DNA of 27,983 nucleotides from CAYMRL01 sp964398985 (GCA_964398985.1 CAYNOS010000031.1:1-27983), one strand, 5' to 3'. Shown: positions 8,638 to 17,326, counted from the stretch's first letter. The notes: generated from the letters alone by a model not told the origin. Numbers and translations are program-made.

Positions 8638-8642
8638 GTCTC

Positions 8643-11600
8643 ATGGCCAGGCCCGCCTCGGAACCCGAGCGCGAGAGACGCTTCGACCTCCCCGACCTGT
8701 CGCGGTTCGGCGCGGTGCTCTTCGACCTCGACGGCGTGCTCACGCCCACCGCCGAAGTCCACATGCGTGCGTGGGCGACGCTGTTCGAGGAGTACCTGAC
8801 AGGGCACGACGCCGTGGCGCCATACTCGCGGCAGGACTACTTCGACCACATCGACGGCAAGCCGCGCTACGACGGCGTCGCTGGGCTGCTGCGTTCCCGC
8901 GGGATCGAGTTGCCGTGGGGCGACCCGGGGGACGCGCCAGGCACCAACACCGTCTGCGCACTCGGCAACCGCAAGGACGAGGTGTTCGGAGAGATCCTCG
9001 ACGAGGAGGGTGTGGCGCCCTATGCGGGGTCGGTCGCGCTGCTCGACCTGCTCGAAGCGAGCGGCACGCCCGTGGCCGTGGTGTCGAGCTCGCGCAACGC
9101 GGCCAGGGTCTTGGCCGCCGCCCGCCTGACCGAGAGGTTCCCGGTCGTGGTCGATGGCGTCACGGCAGCGGCCGAGGGGCTGGCTGGCAAGCCGGCGCCG
9201 GACACGTACCTTAGAGCTGCGGAGCTGCTGGGTGTCCGGGCCGCGCGGGCGGTCGTCGTCGAGGACGCCGTCTCCGGTACCGAGGCCGGCCGCCGCGGGG
9301 CTTTCGGCCTGGTGGTCGGCATCGACCGCGGCGCTGGCGTTGCCGCGCTGCTCGCGTCGGGCGCCGATGTCGTCGTGAGCGATCTCGGGGAGTTGGCCTC
9401 CAGCGTGGCTCCCAGCCCGCTCGACCGGCGGCTGTACCCCGTCGACGAGTGGCGCTTCGTGGAGCGCACGCCACCCACCGCCGAGCGGCGCGGCCAGCTC
9501 GAGACGGTGTTCGCGCTCGGCAACGGCTACCTCGGCCTGCGCGGCAACCCCGACGAAGGGGGCGCCGCACACGAGCACGGCACGTTCATCAACGGCTTCC
9601 ACGAGACCTGGCCGATCCGCTACCCGGAAGCCGCCTACGGTTTCGCCGAGGTCGGGCAAACGATCCTCAACCTGGCCGACGCCAAGACCGTCGAGTTGGA
9701 GGTCGATGGCGAGCAGGTGAACCTGGACACCAGCGAAGTCGGGGAGTACGAACGTGTCCTCGACATGGCTGCCGGGGTGCTGGAGCGCCGCGTGGTCTTC
9801 CGCCTGCAAGCCGGCCCGCGCGTAGAGGTCCGCTCGCGGCGCATGGTCAGCTTCGAGGACAAGCACTTGGCGGTGCTCACGTACTCGGTCACGCCGCTCG
9901 ATGCGGACTGCGTCATCACCCTGCGCTCGCTGCTCGTCGACAGGCAGGCACCGGACGTCGCTGACGACGAGGACGAACCGCGACCCTTCGACCCCCGCCG
10001 CGCCGAGGACATGACCGGAGCGCTGAAGCCGCGTCAGCACGGAGCCGACGGCCTGAGCGCCCACCTCGCGCACGCCACCGAGCACTCGCAGCTCGGTGTC
10101 GCGGTGATGGCCGAACACCTGATCGAAACGGTCGCCGCGACGGGCACGTCGGCTGTCGCCACCCCGCGGCGCACCGAGACCGCTTTCACTGTCGCCGCTG
10201 GGCGTGGCGAGGTGGTGACCCTTCACAAGCTGGTCGCCTATCACGACGGCGCGGCCGGCGACGTCGAGGCGTTGCTGGCCGCCTGTTCGTCGACCCTCGC
10301 GACCGCTCGCGACCGCGGTGTTGGCGAGCTCTTCTCGCGGCAGCGCCGTTGGCTCGACGCTTTCTGGGATGACGCCGACGTTCGCGTGCCCGGTCAGGCG
10401 GCCATCCAGCAGGCGGTGCGCTGGAACCTGTTCCAATTGCTGCAGGCTTCGGCGCGCGCCGATGGCCGCGGGATCGGCGCCAAGGGAGTGAGCGGCAGTG
10501 GCTACTCCGGTCACTACTTCTGGGACACCGAGATCTACGTCCTGCCCTACCTGATGCACAGCCGCCCCGAGATGGCGCGCGCCGCGCTCGAGTTCAGGCA
10601 CTCGTTGTTGCCGGCAGCCCGCCTTCGCGCGCGGACGATGAACGAGGCAGGGGCGCTGTTCCCGTGGCGGACCATCAACGGCGAGGAGGCTTCCGCCTAC
10701 TACCCGGCTGGCACCGCGCAGTACCACATCGACGCCGACATCACCTACGCCGTGGCCAAGTACCTGTGGGCCACCAACGATCGCGCGTTCATCACCGCCT
10801 ACGGCGCCGACATCGCCGTGGAAACCGCCAGGATGTGGACGACGCTGGGATTCTTCTCGGCGCCGGCCGCTGCTGCCGCGGGAGCGCCTCCGGCCGCGGC
10901 CGCAGGCGCCGCCGGCAGCGGCGAGACCTTTCACATCCACGCCGTCACCGGCCCCGACGAGTACAGCGCCGTGGTGGACGACAACTTCTACACGAACGTG
11001 ATGGCGAAGTTCAACCTGGAGTTCGCCGCCGCTGTGGTGTCGACGCTGGAGAGCGAGGATCCGGCTGCCCACCGCAGGCTCACTGAGCGCCTCGACCTGC
11101 AACCTGATGAGCCGGGCACCTGGCGCCGCGCGGCGGCCGCGATGACGCTGCCGTTCGACGCCGAGCGTGGCATTCACGTTCAAGACGCGCGCTTCCTCGA
11201 GCGCGAGCCCTGGGACTTCGCGAACGAACCGCGAGCGAAACGGCCGCTGCTGCTTCACTACCATCCGCTCGTCATCTACCGACACCAGGTGCTCAAGCAG
11301 GCTGACCTGGTGCTGGCGCTCTACCTGCACGCGCGGCTCTTCGATCTGGCGCAGAAGCGCGCCGACTTCGACTTCTACGATCCGCTCACCACCGGCGACT
11401 CGACGTTGTCGGCGGCGGTGCAGTCGATCATCGCCGCCGAGGTGGGCCACGCGGACCTCGCGATGAGCTACTTCGAGCGCATGCTCTACGTCGACCTCGC
11501 CGACCTGCACGCCAACACGGCGGATGGCGTGCACGTGGCCTCGGTGGGCGGCGCCTACCAAGCGCTGGTGGGCGGCTTCGGCGGCATGCGCGACGACGGC

Positions 11601-11804
11601 GGCGAGCTGCGCTTCGACCCGCGGCTCCCAGACGGGTGGAGTGGGCTCAGCTTCAGCGTGCGCAACGCAGGAGCCAGACTGCGCGTCACACTGGAGCCGC
11701 ACCAGATCGCCTTCGAGAATAGGGGCGGTCCGCCGGTCGCAGTGAGCGTGGGCGGGCAGAAGATCGCCGTCTCCGGGGGCGAGCCGGTCACGGTGAGCCT
11801 CTGA
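8643..11804 (+). CDS. Beta-phosphoglucomutase / GH65 disaccharide phosphorylase fusion
   Basis: Bifunctional enzyme of 1053 aa. The N-terminal HAD domain (about 15-255) has the nucleophile motif FDLDGVLTP (Asp28, Asp30), cap signature DGKPRYDGV with ALGNRKDEVF, motif II VVSSSRN, Lys in GKPAPD and motif IV VVEDAVSGTEAG: a beta-phosphoglucomutase-like protein. A glycoside hydrolase family 65 part follows (about 265-1053): beta-sandwich (ALGNGYLGLRGN), then the alpha/alpha barrel with SGYSGHYFWDTEIY, catalytic acid Glu773 in GPDEY, and the phosphate-site region YRHQVLKQADLVLALY. Known: GH65 phosphorylases split maltose, trehalose or kojibiose with phosphate to beta-glucose-1-P, which beta-PGM converts to glucose-6-P, so the fusion would channel the intermediate. 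Odd: an Ala/Gly/Pro-rich insert at about 739-760, just before the catalytic motif. ATG 8643 is chosen because TATCTT lies 5 nt upstream and earlier codons are not conserved in style. The exact disaccharide is unknown. Confidence 0.88.
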   Translation: MARPASEPERERRFDLPDLSRFGAVLFDLDGVLTPTAEVHMRAWATLFEEYLTGHDAVAPYSRQDYFDHIDGKPRYDGVAGLLRSRGIELPWGDPGDAPGTNTVCALGNRKDEVFGEILDEEGVAPYAGSVALLDLLEASGTPVAVVSSSRNAARVLAAARLTERFPVVVDGVTAAAEGLAGKPAPDTYLRAAELLGVRAARAVVVEDAVSGTEAGRRGAFGLVVGIDRGAGVAALLASGADVVVSDLGELASSVAPSPLDRRLYPVDEWRFVERTPPTAERRGQLETVFALGNGYLGLRGNPDEGGAAHEHGTFINGFHETWPIRYPEAAYGFAEVGQTILNLADAKTVELEVDGEQVNLDTSEVGEYERVLDMAAGVLERRVVFRLQAGPRVEVRSRRMVSFEDKHLAVLTYSVTPLDADCVITLRSLLVDRQAPDVADDEDEPRPFDPRRAEDMTGALKPRQHGADGLSAHLAHATEHSQLGVAVMAEHLIETVAATGTSAVATPRRTETAFTVAAGRGEVVTLHKLVAYHDGAAGDVEALLAACSSTLATARDRGVGELFSRQRRWLDAFWDDADVRVPGQAAIQQAVRWNLFQLLQASARADGRGIGAKGVSGSGYSGHYFWDTEIYVLPYLMHSRPEMARAALEFRHSLLPAARLRARTMNEAGALFPWRTINGEEASAYYPAGTAQYHIDADITYAVAKYLWATNDRAFITAYGADIAVETARMWTTLGFFSAPAAAAAGAPPAAAAGAAGSGETFHIHAVTGPDEYSAVVDDNFYTNVMAKFNLEFAAAVVSTLESEDPAAHRRLTERLDLQPDEPGTWRRAAAAMTLPFDAERGIHVQDARFLEREPWDFANEPRAKRPLLLHYHPLVIYRHQVLKQADLVLALYLHARLFDLAQKRADFDFYDPLTTGDSTLSAAVQSIIAAEVGHADLAMSYFERMLYVDLADLHANTADGVHVASVGGAYQALVGGFGGMRDDGGELRFDPRLPDGWSGLSFSVRNAGARLRVTLEPHQIAFENRGGPPVAVSVGGQKIAVSGGEPVTVSL

Positions 11805-11841
11805 CCCAGGCGTCGTTGGCGTGGGCCGAAGGCTCGCGTGC

Positions 11842-11847
11842 TACGTT
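11842..11847 (+). promoter_or_regulatory. -10-like TANNNT hexamer upstream of UbiB-like gene
   Basis: TACGTT is 8 nt before the ATG at 11856; no Shine-Dalgarno precedes that ATG. It lies between two same-strand genes, which argues that the kinase has its own promoter. Confidence 0.35.
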
Positions 11848-11855
11848 CCGAACCG

Positions 11856-13835
11856 ATGCTCGACATCATCGTCAGCCTCGCGGTCGTAGTCGGGACCGCT
11901 TGGCTCGGACGCATCCTCCTCGACGCGCGCGAGCTCGGCTGGGGGCGACTGCTGCTGGCAGCCGTCCTCGGCATCGGCATCGGGGACGCCACGGCCCTCT
12001 TCCTGATGGCTGCGGACGTGAGCGAGATTCAGGCGCTCGACTACCAGCAGCTGCAAGTCGTCTCGCTGCCGTTCCGGATCATCGTGACGATGGGCTCGAT
12101 CGTCGTTCTCGAGTTGCTGTTCCGGCGCCGGCGAGCGACTGACGCCAGACGCGCCTTCGGCAGCCGCCGGCCGCGACGCGGCGGGCTCCTGCTGCGGCCC
12201 TCGCTGTTGCGGCGGGCTCTGCAGGTGTCGCGCATCCTCGCGCGCCACGGCTTCGCGCCGCTGGTCGGCTGGGGAAGTGGCCGCGCCTCCTCGCTCGAGG
12301 CGCACGACCTCGCGAGGCGGGCGAGGCAGGTGTTCGAGGACGCCGGAGGCGTCTTCATCAAGCTCGGCCAACTCCTCGCTACACGCCCCGACCTGCTGCC
12401 CCCCGCGGCTCTCAGCGAGCTCGCCAAACTGCAGTCGGGAGTCGCGCCGGTGGAGCAGGGAGCGATCAAGGCGCAGATCGAGGCGCAACTCGGCCGCCCC
12501 GTCGAGGAGGTGTTCGCCAGCGTCGACTGGGAGCCGCTGGGGTCGGCGTCGATCGCCCAGGCTCACGCGGCAGTCCTCAAGGACGGCTCGGCGGTGGTCA
12601 TCAAGGTGCGGCGCCCCGGCCTCGAGCGAGTCATCGAGCGCGACCTCGCGATCCTCGCGTGGCTGGCCCGCTCGGCGCAGGAGCGCTTCGCTTGGGCCCG
12701 GCAGTTGGACGTCGTCGCCCTGGCGTCGGAGTTCGCCGACACTCTCGCGATCGAGCTCGACTTCCAGGTCGAAGCCAAACACATCGCCGACATCGGGCAG
12801 GCTCTGGCCGCGGAACCGCTGCTGCACGCTCCCAGGGTCTTCGAGGAGCACACGCGTTCGGGCATCATCGTGATGGAGCGGCTCGCGGGCACGCCGCTGG
12901 CCAAGCTGAGCGGCGACCGCAGCGTGCCGCGCTCGCTGGCGCTGGCGGACGCGTTGTGCTCATCGCAGTTGCGCGCCATGCTCGAGGGCGAGCGCTTCCA
13001 CGGCGACCCGCACCCGGGCAACGTGCTGCTGTTGGAGGACGGCCGGCTCGGCCTCATCGACCTCGGCATCAGCAGCCGGCTCGACGCGTTCGAGCGCGCC
13101 GCCGTCTTCCAGATGCTCTTGGCGTTGCAGCACGAACAACCGGCGCTGCTCTACCAGTCGCTGGTGACCATCGGCGCCGTCGATCCCGAGATCCATGACG
13201 CCGACGAGATCGAGCGTGCGCTGGCGCGGTTCATGAACGCCTACCTCGGTCCGGGACTGCCGCCCGCCAGGGCGATGACCGATCTGCTCCGGCTGACGCT
13301 GGTGCTCGGGCTCAAGCTCCCGCCGTCGACCACCGCGATGTTCCGAGCGCTGGCCACCCTGACCGGGACCCTCGAGCAACTGCATCGCGGCTACCCGGTC
13401 ATCGACAAGATCGCCGAGATCGGCGGCGCCGAGTTCAAGAAGCGTCTGATGCCGGCATCTGCCGCCGAGTTCATTCGTCAGGAGTGGTCGGAGTTGGCGC
13501 CGCTAGTGATGCGCATGCCGCGCCAGCTCGACCGGCTCGCCACCATGGCTGAGCACGGACGGATAGCGACCCGGACCCGCGTCCTGGCCGACCCTGACGA
13601 CCGCCGCTTCATCGAGCTGCTGTTCAACCGTTTGCTGTTGACGCTGCTCAGCGTCGGGGGCGGGGCGGTCTCGGTCGCGCTGCTCTTGGTGCCGAGCAGC
13701 ATCCGCTTCCCGTGGTTCGATGTCGGGCTGTTCGAAGTCCTCGGTTGGATCGGGCTGTTCATCGCGATGACGCTGCTGTTCCGCGTCTTGCTGGCGGTGC
13801 TGCGCAGCGAGACGCCCCCCAGGGCTCGAGCTTGA
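11856..13835 (+). CDS. UbiB/ABC1 (AarF) family atypical kinase, membrane-anchored
   Basis: Protein of 659 aa with the hallmarks of the ABC1/UbiB protein-kinase-like family: the KxGQ-type extension KLGQLLATRPDLLP (about 169-182), the Ala-containing nucleotide loop GSASIAQAH (about 229-237), Lys in VVIKVRRPGL, the catalytic loop HGDPHPGN (about 381-388) and metal-binding LIDLGIS. N-terminal hydrophobic segments (LDIIVSLAVVVGTAWLG, LLLAAVLGIGIG, FRIIVTMGSIVVLELLF) and two C-terminal ones suggest inner-membrane location. Family members act in ubiquinone/menaquinone or isoprenoid-lipid metabolism as ATPases; the specific partner here is unknown. The ATG at 11856 is preferred over an upstream GTG at 11838 because TACGTT lies 8 nt before it. 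51 nt follow the GH65 stop; no functional link to it is obvious. Confidence 0.9.
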   Translation: MLDIIVSLAVVVGTAWLGRILLDARELGWGRLLLAAVLGIGIGDATALFLMAADVSEIQALDYQQLQVVSLPFRIIVTMGSIVVLELLFRRRRATDARRAFGSRRPRRGGLLLRPSLLRRALQVSRILARHGFAPLVGWGSGRASSLEAHDLARRARQVFEDAGGVFIKLGQLLATRPDLLPPAALSELAKLQSGVAPVEQGAIKAQIEAQLGRPVEEVFASVDWEPLGSASIAQAHAAVLKDGSAVVIKVRRPGLERVIERDLAILAWLARSAQERFAWARQLDVVALASEFADTLAIELDFQVEAKHIADIGQALAAEPLLHAPRVFEEHTRSGIIVMERLAGTPLAKLSGDRSVPRSLALADALCSSQLRAMLEGERFHGDPHPGNVLLLEDGRLGLIDLGISSRLDAFERAAVFQMLLALQHEQPALLYQSLVTIGAVDPEIHDADEIERALARFMNAYLGPGLPPARAMTDLLRLTLVLGLKLPPSTTAMFRALATLTGTLEQLHRGYPVIDKIAEIGGAEFKKRLMPASAAEFIRQEWSELAPLVMRMPRQLDRLATMAEHGRIATRTRVLADPDDRRFIELLFNRLLLTLLSVGGGAVSVALLLVPSSIRFPWFDVGLFEVLGWIGLFIAMTLLFRVLLAVLRSETPPRARA

Positions 13836-13986
13836 AGCCTGCCAGGCTCGGGCCGGCGGACACGCCGAGAGTGCCGGGAGTCTCAGCGCCGAAGCGGAGC
13901 CGCAACCGCGGTTACCGGGTTCGACTTTCGCGCTGACTACGGCCTCCGGGCGCCTGCTAGACTCCTCGCCCTAGGAGGCCAGCGAG
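13836..13986. promoter_or_regulatory. Intergenic region with promoter and Shine-Dalgarno for the M19 gene
   Basis: 151 bp. TAGACT at about 13957-13962 is a candidate -10, and AGGAGG at about 13973-13978 lies 8 nt before the ATG, so this transcript appears to have a short leader, unlike several neighbours. A perfect 10-bp palindrome AACCGCGGTT lies at 13904-13913. No terminator with a T-run follows the UbiB-like gene. Confidence 0.4.
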
Positions 13987-15033
13987 ATGCCCGCCACCCC
14001 GAACGCGCAGCTGCCGCCCTTCACGCTCATCGACCAGACGTGCCCGCTGTTGGGAGCGCTGCCGGAGACGTACCGCCTGTGGAAAGACGGCGGCGCCGCC
14101 GTCGCCACGCCGACGGTCGCCATCAACGACAACAGCAGGGACGCGCTCGCCAAGGTGGCGGCGTGGTTGGCTTTCATCGAGCGGCACCCCGACGACCTGC
14201 TGCTGATCCGCGAGGCGGCCGACGTCGACAGCGCCGCGGCCAGCGGCCGGCTCGGGATCGTCTTCCACTTCCAGAACTCGCTGCCGATCGAGCGCAACCT
14301 GGAGCTGCTGCGTGTCTACCACGATCTCGGCGTGCGCATGATGCAGCTCGCCTACAACCAGAAGAACTTCGTGGGCGACGGCTGCGAAGAGCGCACCGAC
14401 GCCGGCCTCAGCAAGTTCGGCGTGCGCGTCATCCACGAGATGAACCGGCTCGGGATGATCGTCGATCTCTCGCACGCCGGCCGCCGCACGACGTTGGAAG
14501 CGTGCGAGACGACGCGCGCGCCGCTGGTCTTCAGCCACGCCAACCCGCGGGCCGTGCACCCGTCCCCGCGCAACATCGACGACGAGCAGATCCACGCGGT
14601 GGTCGCGACCGGCGGGCTCATCGGCGTCGTCGGCTACCCGGCGTTCGTGGCGGAGGGCACGCGTCCCCGCGTGGCCGACCTCGTCAAGCACGTCGACTAC
14701 CTGGTCGAAACGGCCGGCGTGAACCACGTCGGCCTCGGCATCGACTACTTCGAGATGATGGCGGGCGTCGCGACCGACGAGGCCGCCACGCGCTGGTACC
14801 AGCGCGCGCTCGCGGACGGCCAGTGGTCGCCCGAGAGCTACCCTCCGCCGCCCTGGCACTACCCGGAGGAGATCGCGTTGCCCTCGCAGCTCGCGAACCT
14901 GGTGCCGGCGCTGCTGGACGCCGGCTACGCCGAGGACGACATGCGCAAGATCGTCGGCGGCAACTTCCTGCGGGTGTTCGGGGCGGTGCGGGAGCACGCG
15001 CGCACGGAGCGGCTCAAGAACGAGCCACGGTGA
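13987..15033 (+). CDS. Peptidase M19 (renal dipeptidase)-like protein, non-canonical metal site
   Basis: TIM-barrel protein of 348 aa in the membrane-dipeptidase family. It keeps the second-half metal ligands: His163 in VDLSHAG, His184 in FSHAN and Asp253 in GLGIDY. The N-terminal DGHND-type motif of true dipeptidases is replaced by LIDQTCP (13-20), and the bridging Glu position is occupied by the segment FHFQNS (94-98, Gln96). MMQLAYNQKNFVGDGC and LGMIVDLSHAG place it in the bacterial subgroup that shares these changes. Known: canonical M19 enzymes are dinuclear zinc dipeptidases; the substrate of this subgroup is uncertain. AGGAGG 8 nt before the ATG gives a strong start. Upstream of, and co-oriented with, an amidohydrolase and peptide importer, it may act on the imported compound. 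Confidence 0.82.
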   Translation: MPATPNAQLPPFTLIDQTCPLLGALPETYRLWKDGGAAVATPTVAINDNSRDALAKVAAWLAFIERHPDDLLLIREAADVDSAAASGRLGIVFHFQNSLPIERNLELLRVYHDLGVRMMQLAYNQKNFVGDGCEERTDAGLSKFGVRVIHEMNRLGMIVDLSHAGRRTTLEACETTRAPLVFSHANPRAVHPSPRNIDDEQIHAVVATGGLIGVVGYPAFVAEGTRPRVADLVKHVDYLVETAGVNHVGLGIDYFEMMAGVATDEAATRWYQRALADGQWSPESYPPPPWHYPEEIALPSQLANLVPALLDAGYAEDDMRKIVGGNFLRVFGAVREHARTERLKNEPR

Positions 15034-15042
15034 GTCACCAAC

Positions 15043-15064
15043 GGTCGTATATCGATGTATAACC
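15043..15064. promoter_or_regulatory. AT-rich imperfect palindrome, candidate operator of the amidohydrolase-importer operon
   Basis: GGTCGTAT-ATCGAT-GTATAACC is centred on ATCGAT; the outer eight-base arms match at five positions. It is the most AT-rich spot in this neighbourhood and contains TATAAC, which could be the -10. It lies 50 nt upstream of the GTG at 15114. It could bind a dimeric regulator such as a GntR/FCD protein, none of which is encoded in the window. Confidence 0.4.
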
Positions 15065-15113
15065 AACTACACGCATGCGCTGTCCTGGACGCGAAGCATG
15101 AGAAGGGAACCCC

Positions 15114-15812
15114 GTGAACGAACAGCGAGTCAGAGAAGTCACCGTCGCCGAGGAAACCTATCGTCAACGCGGCTTCCGGCACGAGTGCGGGTTCGGCTCC
15201 AACCCCGCTCTGCTTCACATCGACCTGGCGAACGCTTGGACGCGGCCGGGATCGGCCTTCACCTGCGAAGGCGTGGAGCCCATCCTCGAGAAGGTCGCCA
15301 GCCTCAACGAAACCGCGCGCGCAGCGGGCGTGCCGGTGCTGTACACGACCACCGCCTACGACCACCCGGCAGAGGCCGGCAATTGGCTGCGCAAGATCCC
15401 GGCGCTGGCCGAGCTCCAGGCGGGCAGCAAGGTGATCGAGATCGACGACCGGGTGGCGCCCCACGCCGCGGACGTGGTGATCGTCAAGAAGCGGGCCAGC
15501 GCGTTCCCCGGCACCGAGCTGGAGACGCTGCTGCGGCGCATGTCGATCGACACCTTGATCATCACCGGACTCACCGCCTCGTGCTGCGTGCGGCACACGG
15601 CAGAGGACTCGATCGCCGCTGGCTACCGCACCATCGTGGTCGGCGACGCCGTCGGCGACCGGATACCCGGCGCCGTCGAGTACAACCTCTTCGACATCGG
15701 CTCGAAGTTCGCCGATGTCGTCGCCGCTCATGAAGTCGATGCTTACTTGAAGGGTCTCGGCCAGACGGGCAAGCAGCACACGACCCACCTGGTATCGGAA
15801 GGAGCAAACTGA
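15114..15812 (+). CDS. Cysteine amidohydrolase of the isochorismatase/N-carbamoylsarcosinase family
   Basis: Enzyme of 232 aa with the Asp-Lys-Cys triad of the cysteine hydrolase fold: Asp37 in LLHIDLANAW, Lys in VIVKKRASAF (about 125-126) and Cys158 in TGLTASCCVRHTA. The N-terminal extension (1-30) and the LANAWTRPG segment resemble N-carbamoylsarcosine amidohydrolase more than isochorismatases. It likely hydrolyses an N-carbamoyl or other C-N amide bond. Translation probably starts at GTG 15114, preceded by AGAAGGGAA. The stop overlaps the next ATG by one base (TGATG), so it is translationally coupled to the binding-protein gene; this ties the enzyme to the imported substrate. Nicotinamidase-type activity is an alternative. 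Confidence 0.85.
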   Translation: MNEQRVREVTVAEETYRQRGFRHECGFGSNPALLHIDLANAWTRPGSAFTCEGVEPILEKVASLNETARAAGVPVLYTTTAYDHPAEAGNWLRKIPALAELQAGSKVIEIDDRVAPHAADVVIVKKRASAFPGTELETLLRRMSIDTLIITGLTASCCVRHTAEDSIAAGYRTIVVGDAVGDRIPGAVEYNLFDIGSKFADVVAAHEVDAYLKGLGQTGKQHTTHLVSEGAN

Positions 15813-17302
15813 TGCGTTTCGCCAAGTTCCTGCTCGCACTGCTCATCGTGGGCGGCCTCGCGACGGCCGTCCACGCGCAGGCGGAGATCGACGAGCTCGT
15901 CGTCGCCACCGTAGAAGACGCCCCCACCATGGACCCGCACATGTCCTCGACCCGCTCGGGGCTGAACATGCAGAGCCAGTCGATCCAGCACCTGATCCGC
16001 CGCAACCATGAGGGGCGCCTGGTGCCCGAGTTGGCGCTCAGCTGGGAATCGGTCGACGACCTGACGTGGCGCTTCCACCTGCGGCCCGGCGTCAAGTTCC
16101 ACAACGGCAGGGAGTTCACCGCCGACGCGGTCGCCTACTCGCTGGGGCGGATCATCGACCCAGCGCAAGGCTCGCCCAACGCCGGCAACCTGCGGGCGAT
16201 CGCCAGCATCGAGATCGTCGACAGCCTCACCGTCGACATCCACACGCACGAGCCGGCGCCGACACTTCCCAACAGCCTCGCCGCCTTCTCGGGCATCATC
16301 GACGGCGTGCATGCCGAGGAAGTGGGCGACGCCGCGCTGGTGCAGAACGTCGTAGGCACCGGCCCCTTCGTCCTGGTCGAATGGCAACGCGACGACTTCG
16401 CGCGCTTCGAGCGCTTCGAGGACTACTGGGGCGGCCCCTCGCACATCCGCACGCTGGTGCTGCGCCCGATGCCGGACGTGAACTCGCGCGTCTTCGCCCT
16501 GCAGGCAGGCGAGGTCGACATCATCCAAGAAGTGCCGGCCGACCTGACGACGATCATCGAGGCCGACCCGAACACGCGCGTGACGGCGGTTCCCAGTGTT
16601 CGCGTCCACTACATCCAGTTCCGCACCGACACGGCGCCGTTCGATGATGCGCGTGTCAGGCAGGCGATCAACTACGCAGTCGACAAGGAGCGCATCGTCA
16701 ACAGCCTCCTCAACGGCTACGGTCGCGTGATCGGGCAGCCCGTCGGGCCGCAGTTCTTCGGCTACAACCCCGACGTCGAGCCTTACCCCTACGATCCCGA
16801 CCGTGCCCGCGCTCTGCTGGCCGAAGCCGGCTACGCCAACGGCTTCGAGACCGAGTTCTACATCTACCCTGCCATCCAGGCGGTGGCCGAGGTGATCGCG
16901 TCCGACCTGGCCGAGGTCGGCGTCAGGGTCAACTTCAAGGTCAACGAGTTCGGCGTCTCGTACGAGGATCTCATCAACAACCGCGCCTCGCCCATGCACT
17001 ACGGCACCTGGGGCGGCTACAGCCTCTTCGACGCCGACGGCACGCTGCCGCACGTCTTCCGCGAAGGCGCGCTGTGGACCTACTACACTCACCCACGCGT
17101 CGACGAGCTGACCGAGCTGGGGGCCACCACCCTCGACCAGGCGGCGCGCGAAGCGGCCTACTTCGAAGCGATGGAGATCCTGCACGACGAGGCCCCGTGG
17201 CTCTTCCTGTGGCAGCAGTTCGAGCTCCACGCCACGCGCGCCGATGTCGACTGGACAGGCAGCCCCGACAACATCCTGCGCTTCTACGACTACGGTGACT
17301 GA
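15812..17302 (+). CDS. ABC transporter substrate-binding protein, family 5 (peptide/nickel type)
   Basis: Periplasmic binding protein of 496 aa, normal length for the DppA/OppA family. Residues 1-23 are a Sec signal peptide (MRFAKFLLALLIVGG, cleavage near VHAQA); no lipobox Cys is present, so it is not a lipoprotein. Family 5 signatures: DAPTMDPHMSS near the N terminus, LAEAGYANGF in the middle and YEDLINNRASPMHYGTWGG late. GGAAGGAG precedes the start, which overlaps the amidohydrolase stop. The linked amidohydrolase suggests an N-substituted amino acid or short peptide-like compound as cargo, but family 5 proteins bind very varied solutes. Confidence 0.92.
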   Translation: MRFAKFLLALLIVGGLATAVHAQAEIDELVVATVEDAPTMDPHMSSTRSGLNMQSQSIQHLIRRNHEGRLVPELALSWESVDDLTWRFHLRPGVKFHNGREFTADAVAYSLGRIIDPAQGSPNAGNLRAIASIEIVDSLTVDIHTHEPAPTLPNSLAAFSGIIDGVHAEEVGDAALVQNVVGTGPFVLVEWQRDDFARFERFEDYWGGPSHIRTLVLRPMPDVNSRVFALQAGEVDIIQEVPADLTTIIEADPNTRVTAVPSVRVHYIQFRTDTAPFDDARVRQAINYAVDKERIVNSLLNGYGRVIGQPVGPQFFGYNPDVEPYPYDPDRARALLAEAGYANGFETEFYIYPAIQAVAEVIASDLAEVGVRVNFKVNEFGVSYEDLINNRASPMHYGTWGGYSLFDADGTLPHVFREGALWTYYTHPRVDELTELGATTLDQAAREAAYFEAMEILHDEAPWLFLWQQFELHATRADVDWTGSPDNILRFYDYGD

Positions 17303-17326
17303 TTGAAGTGATATGAGTGACCGCTG

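Larger units (their letters stand above)
8508..8642. promoter_or_regulatory. Divergent promoter region, MFS operon and HAD-GH65 gene
   Basis: 135 bp between outward-facing starts. Minus strand: TAGCTT (8514-8519) 6 nt before the MFS GTG. Plus strand: TATCTT (8632-8637) 5 nt before the GH65 ATG. Neither start has a Shine-Dalgarno. Two short inverted repeats, CGGTC-AC-GACCG and CCTCG-A-CGAGG, lie between and could be operators, though they are short for GC-rich DNA. Confidence 0.45.

Noticed and set aside
10857..10922. Frameshift explaining the Ala-rich stretch in GH65
   Set aside because: Conserved GH65 motifs lie in the same frame on both sides, so it is an in-frame insert.
8631..11702. A 1023-codon open frame antisense to the HAD-GH65 gene
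   Set aside because: It mirrors the codon-position bias of the sense gene in GC-rich DNA and has Val/Glu/Arg/His-rich composition with no recognisable domain; the sense frame has full catalytic motifs.
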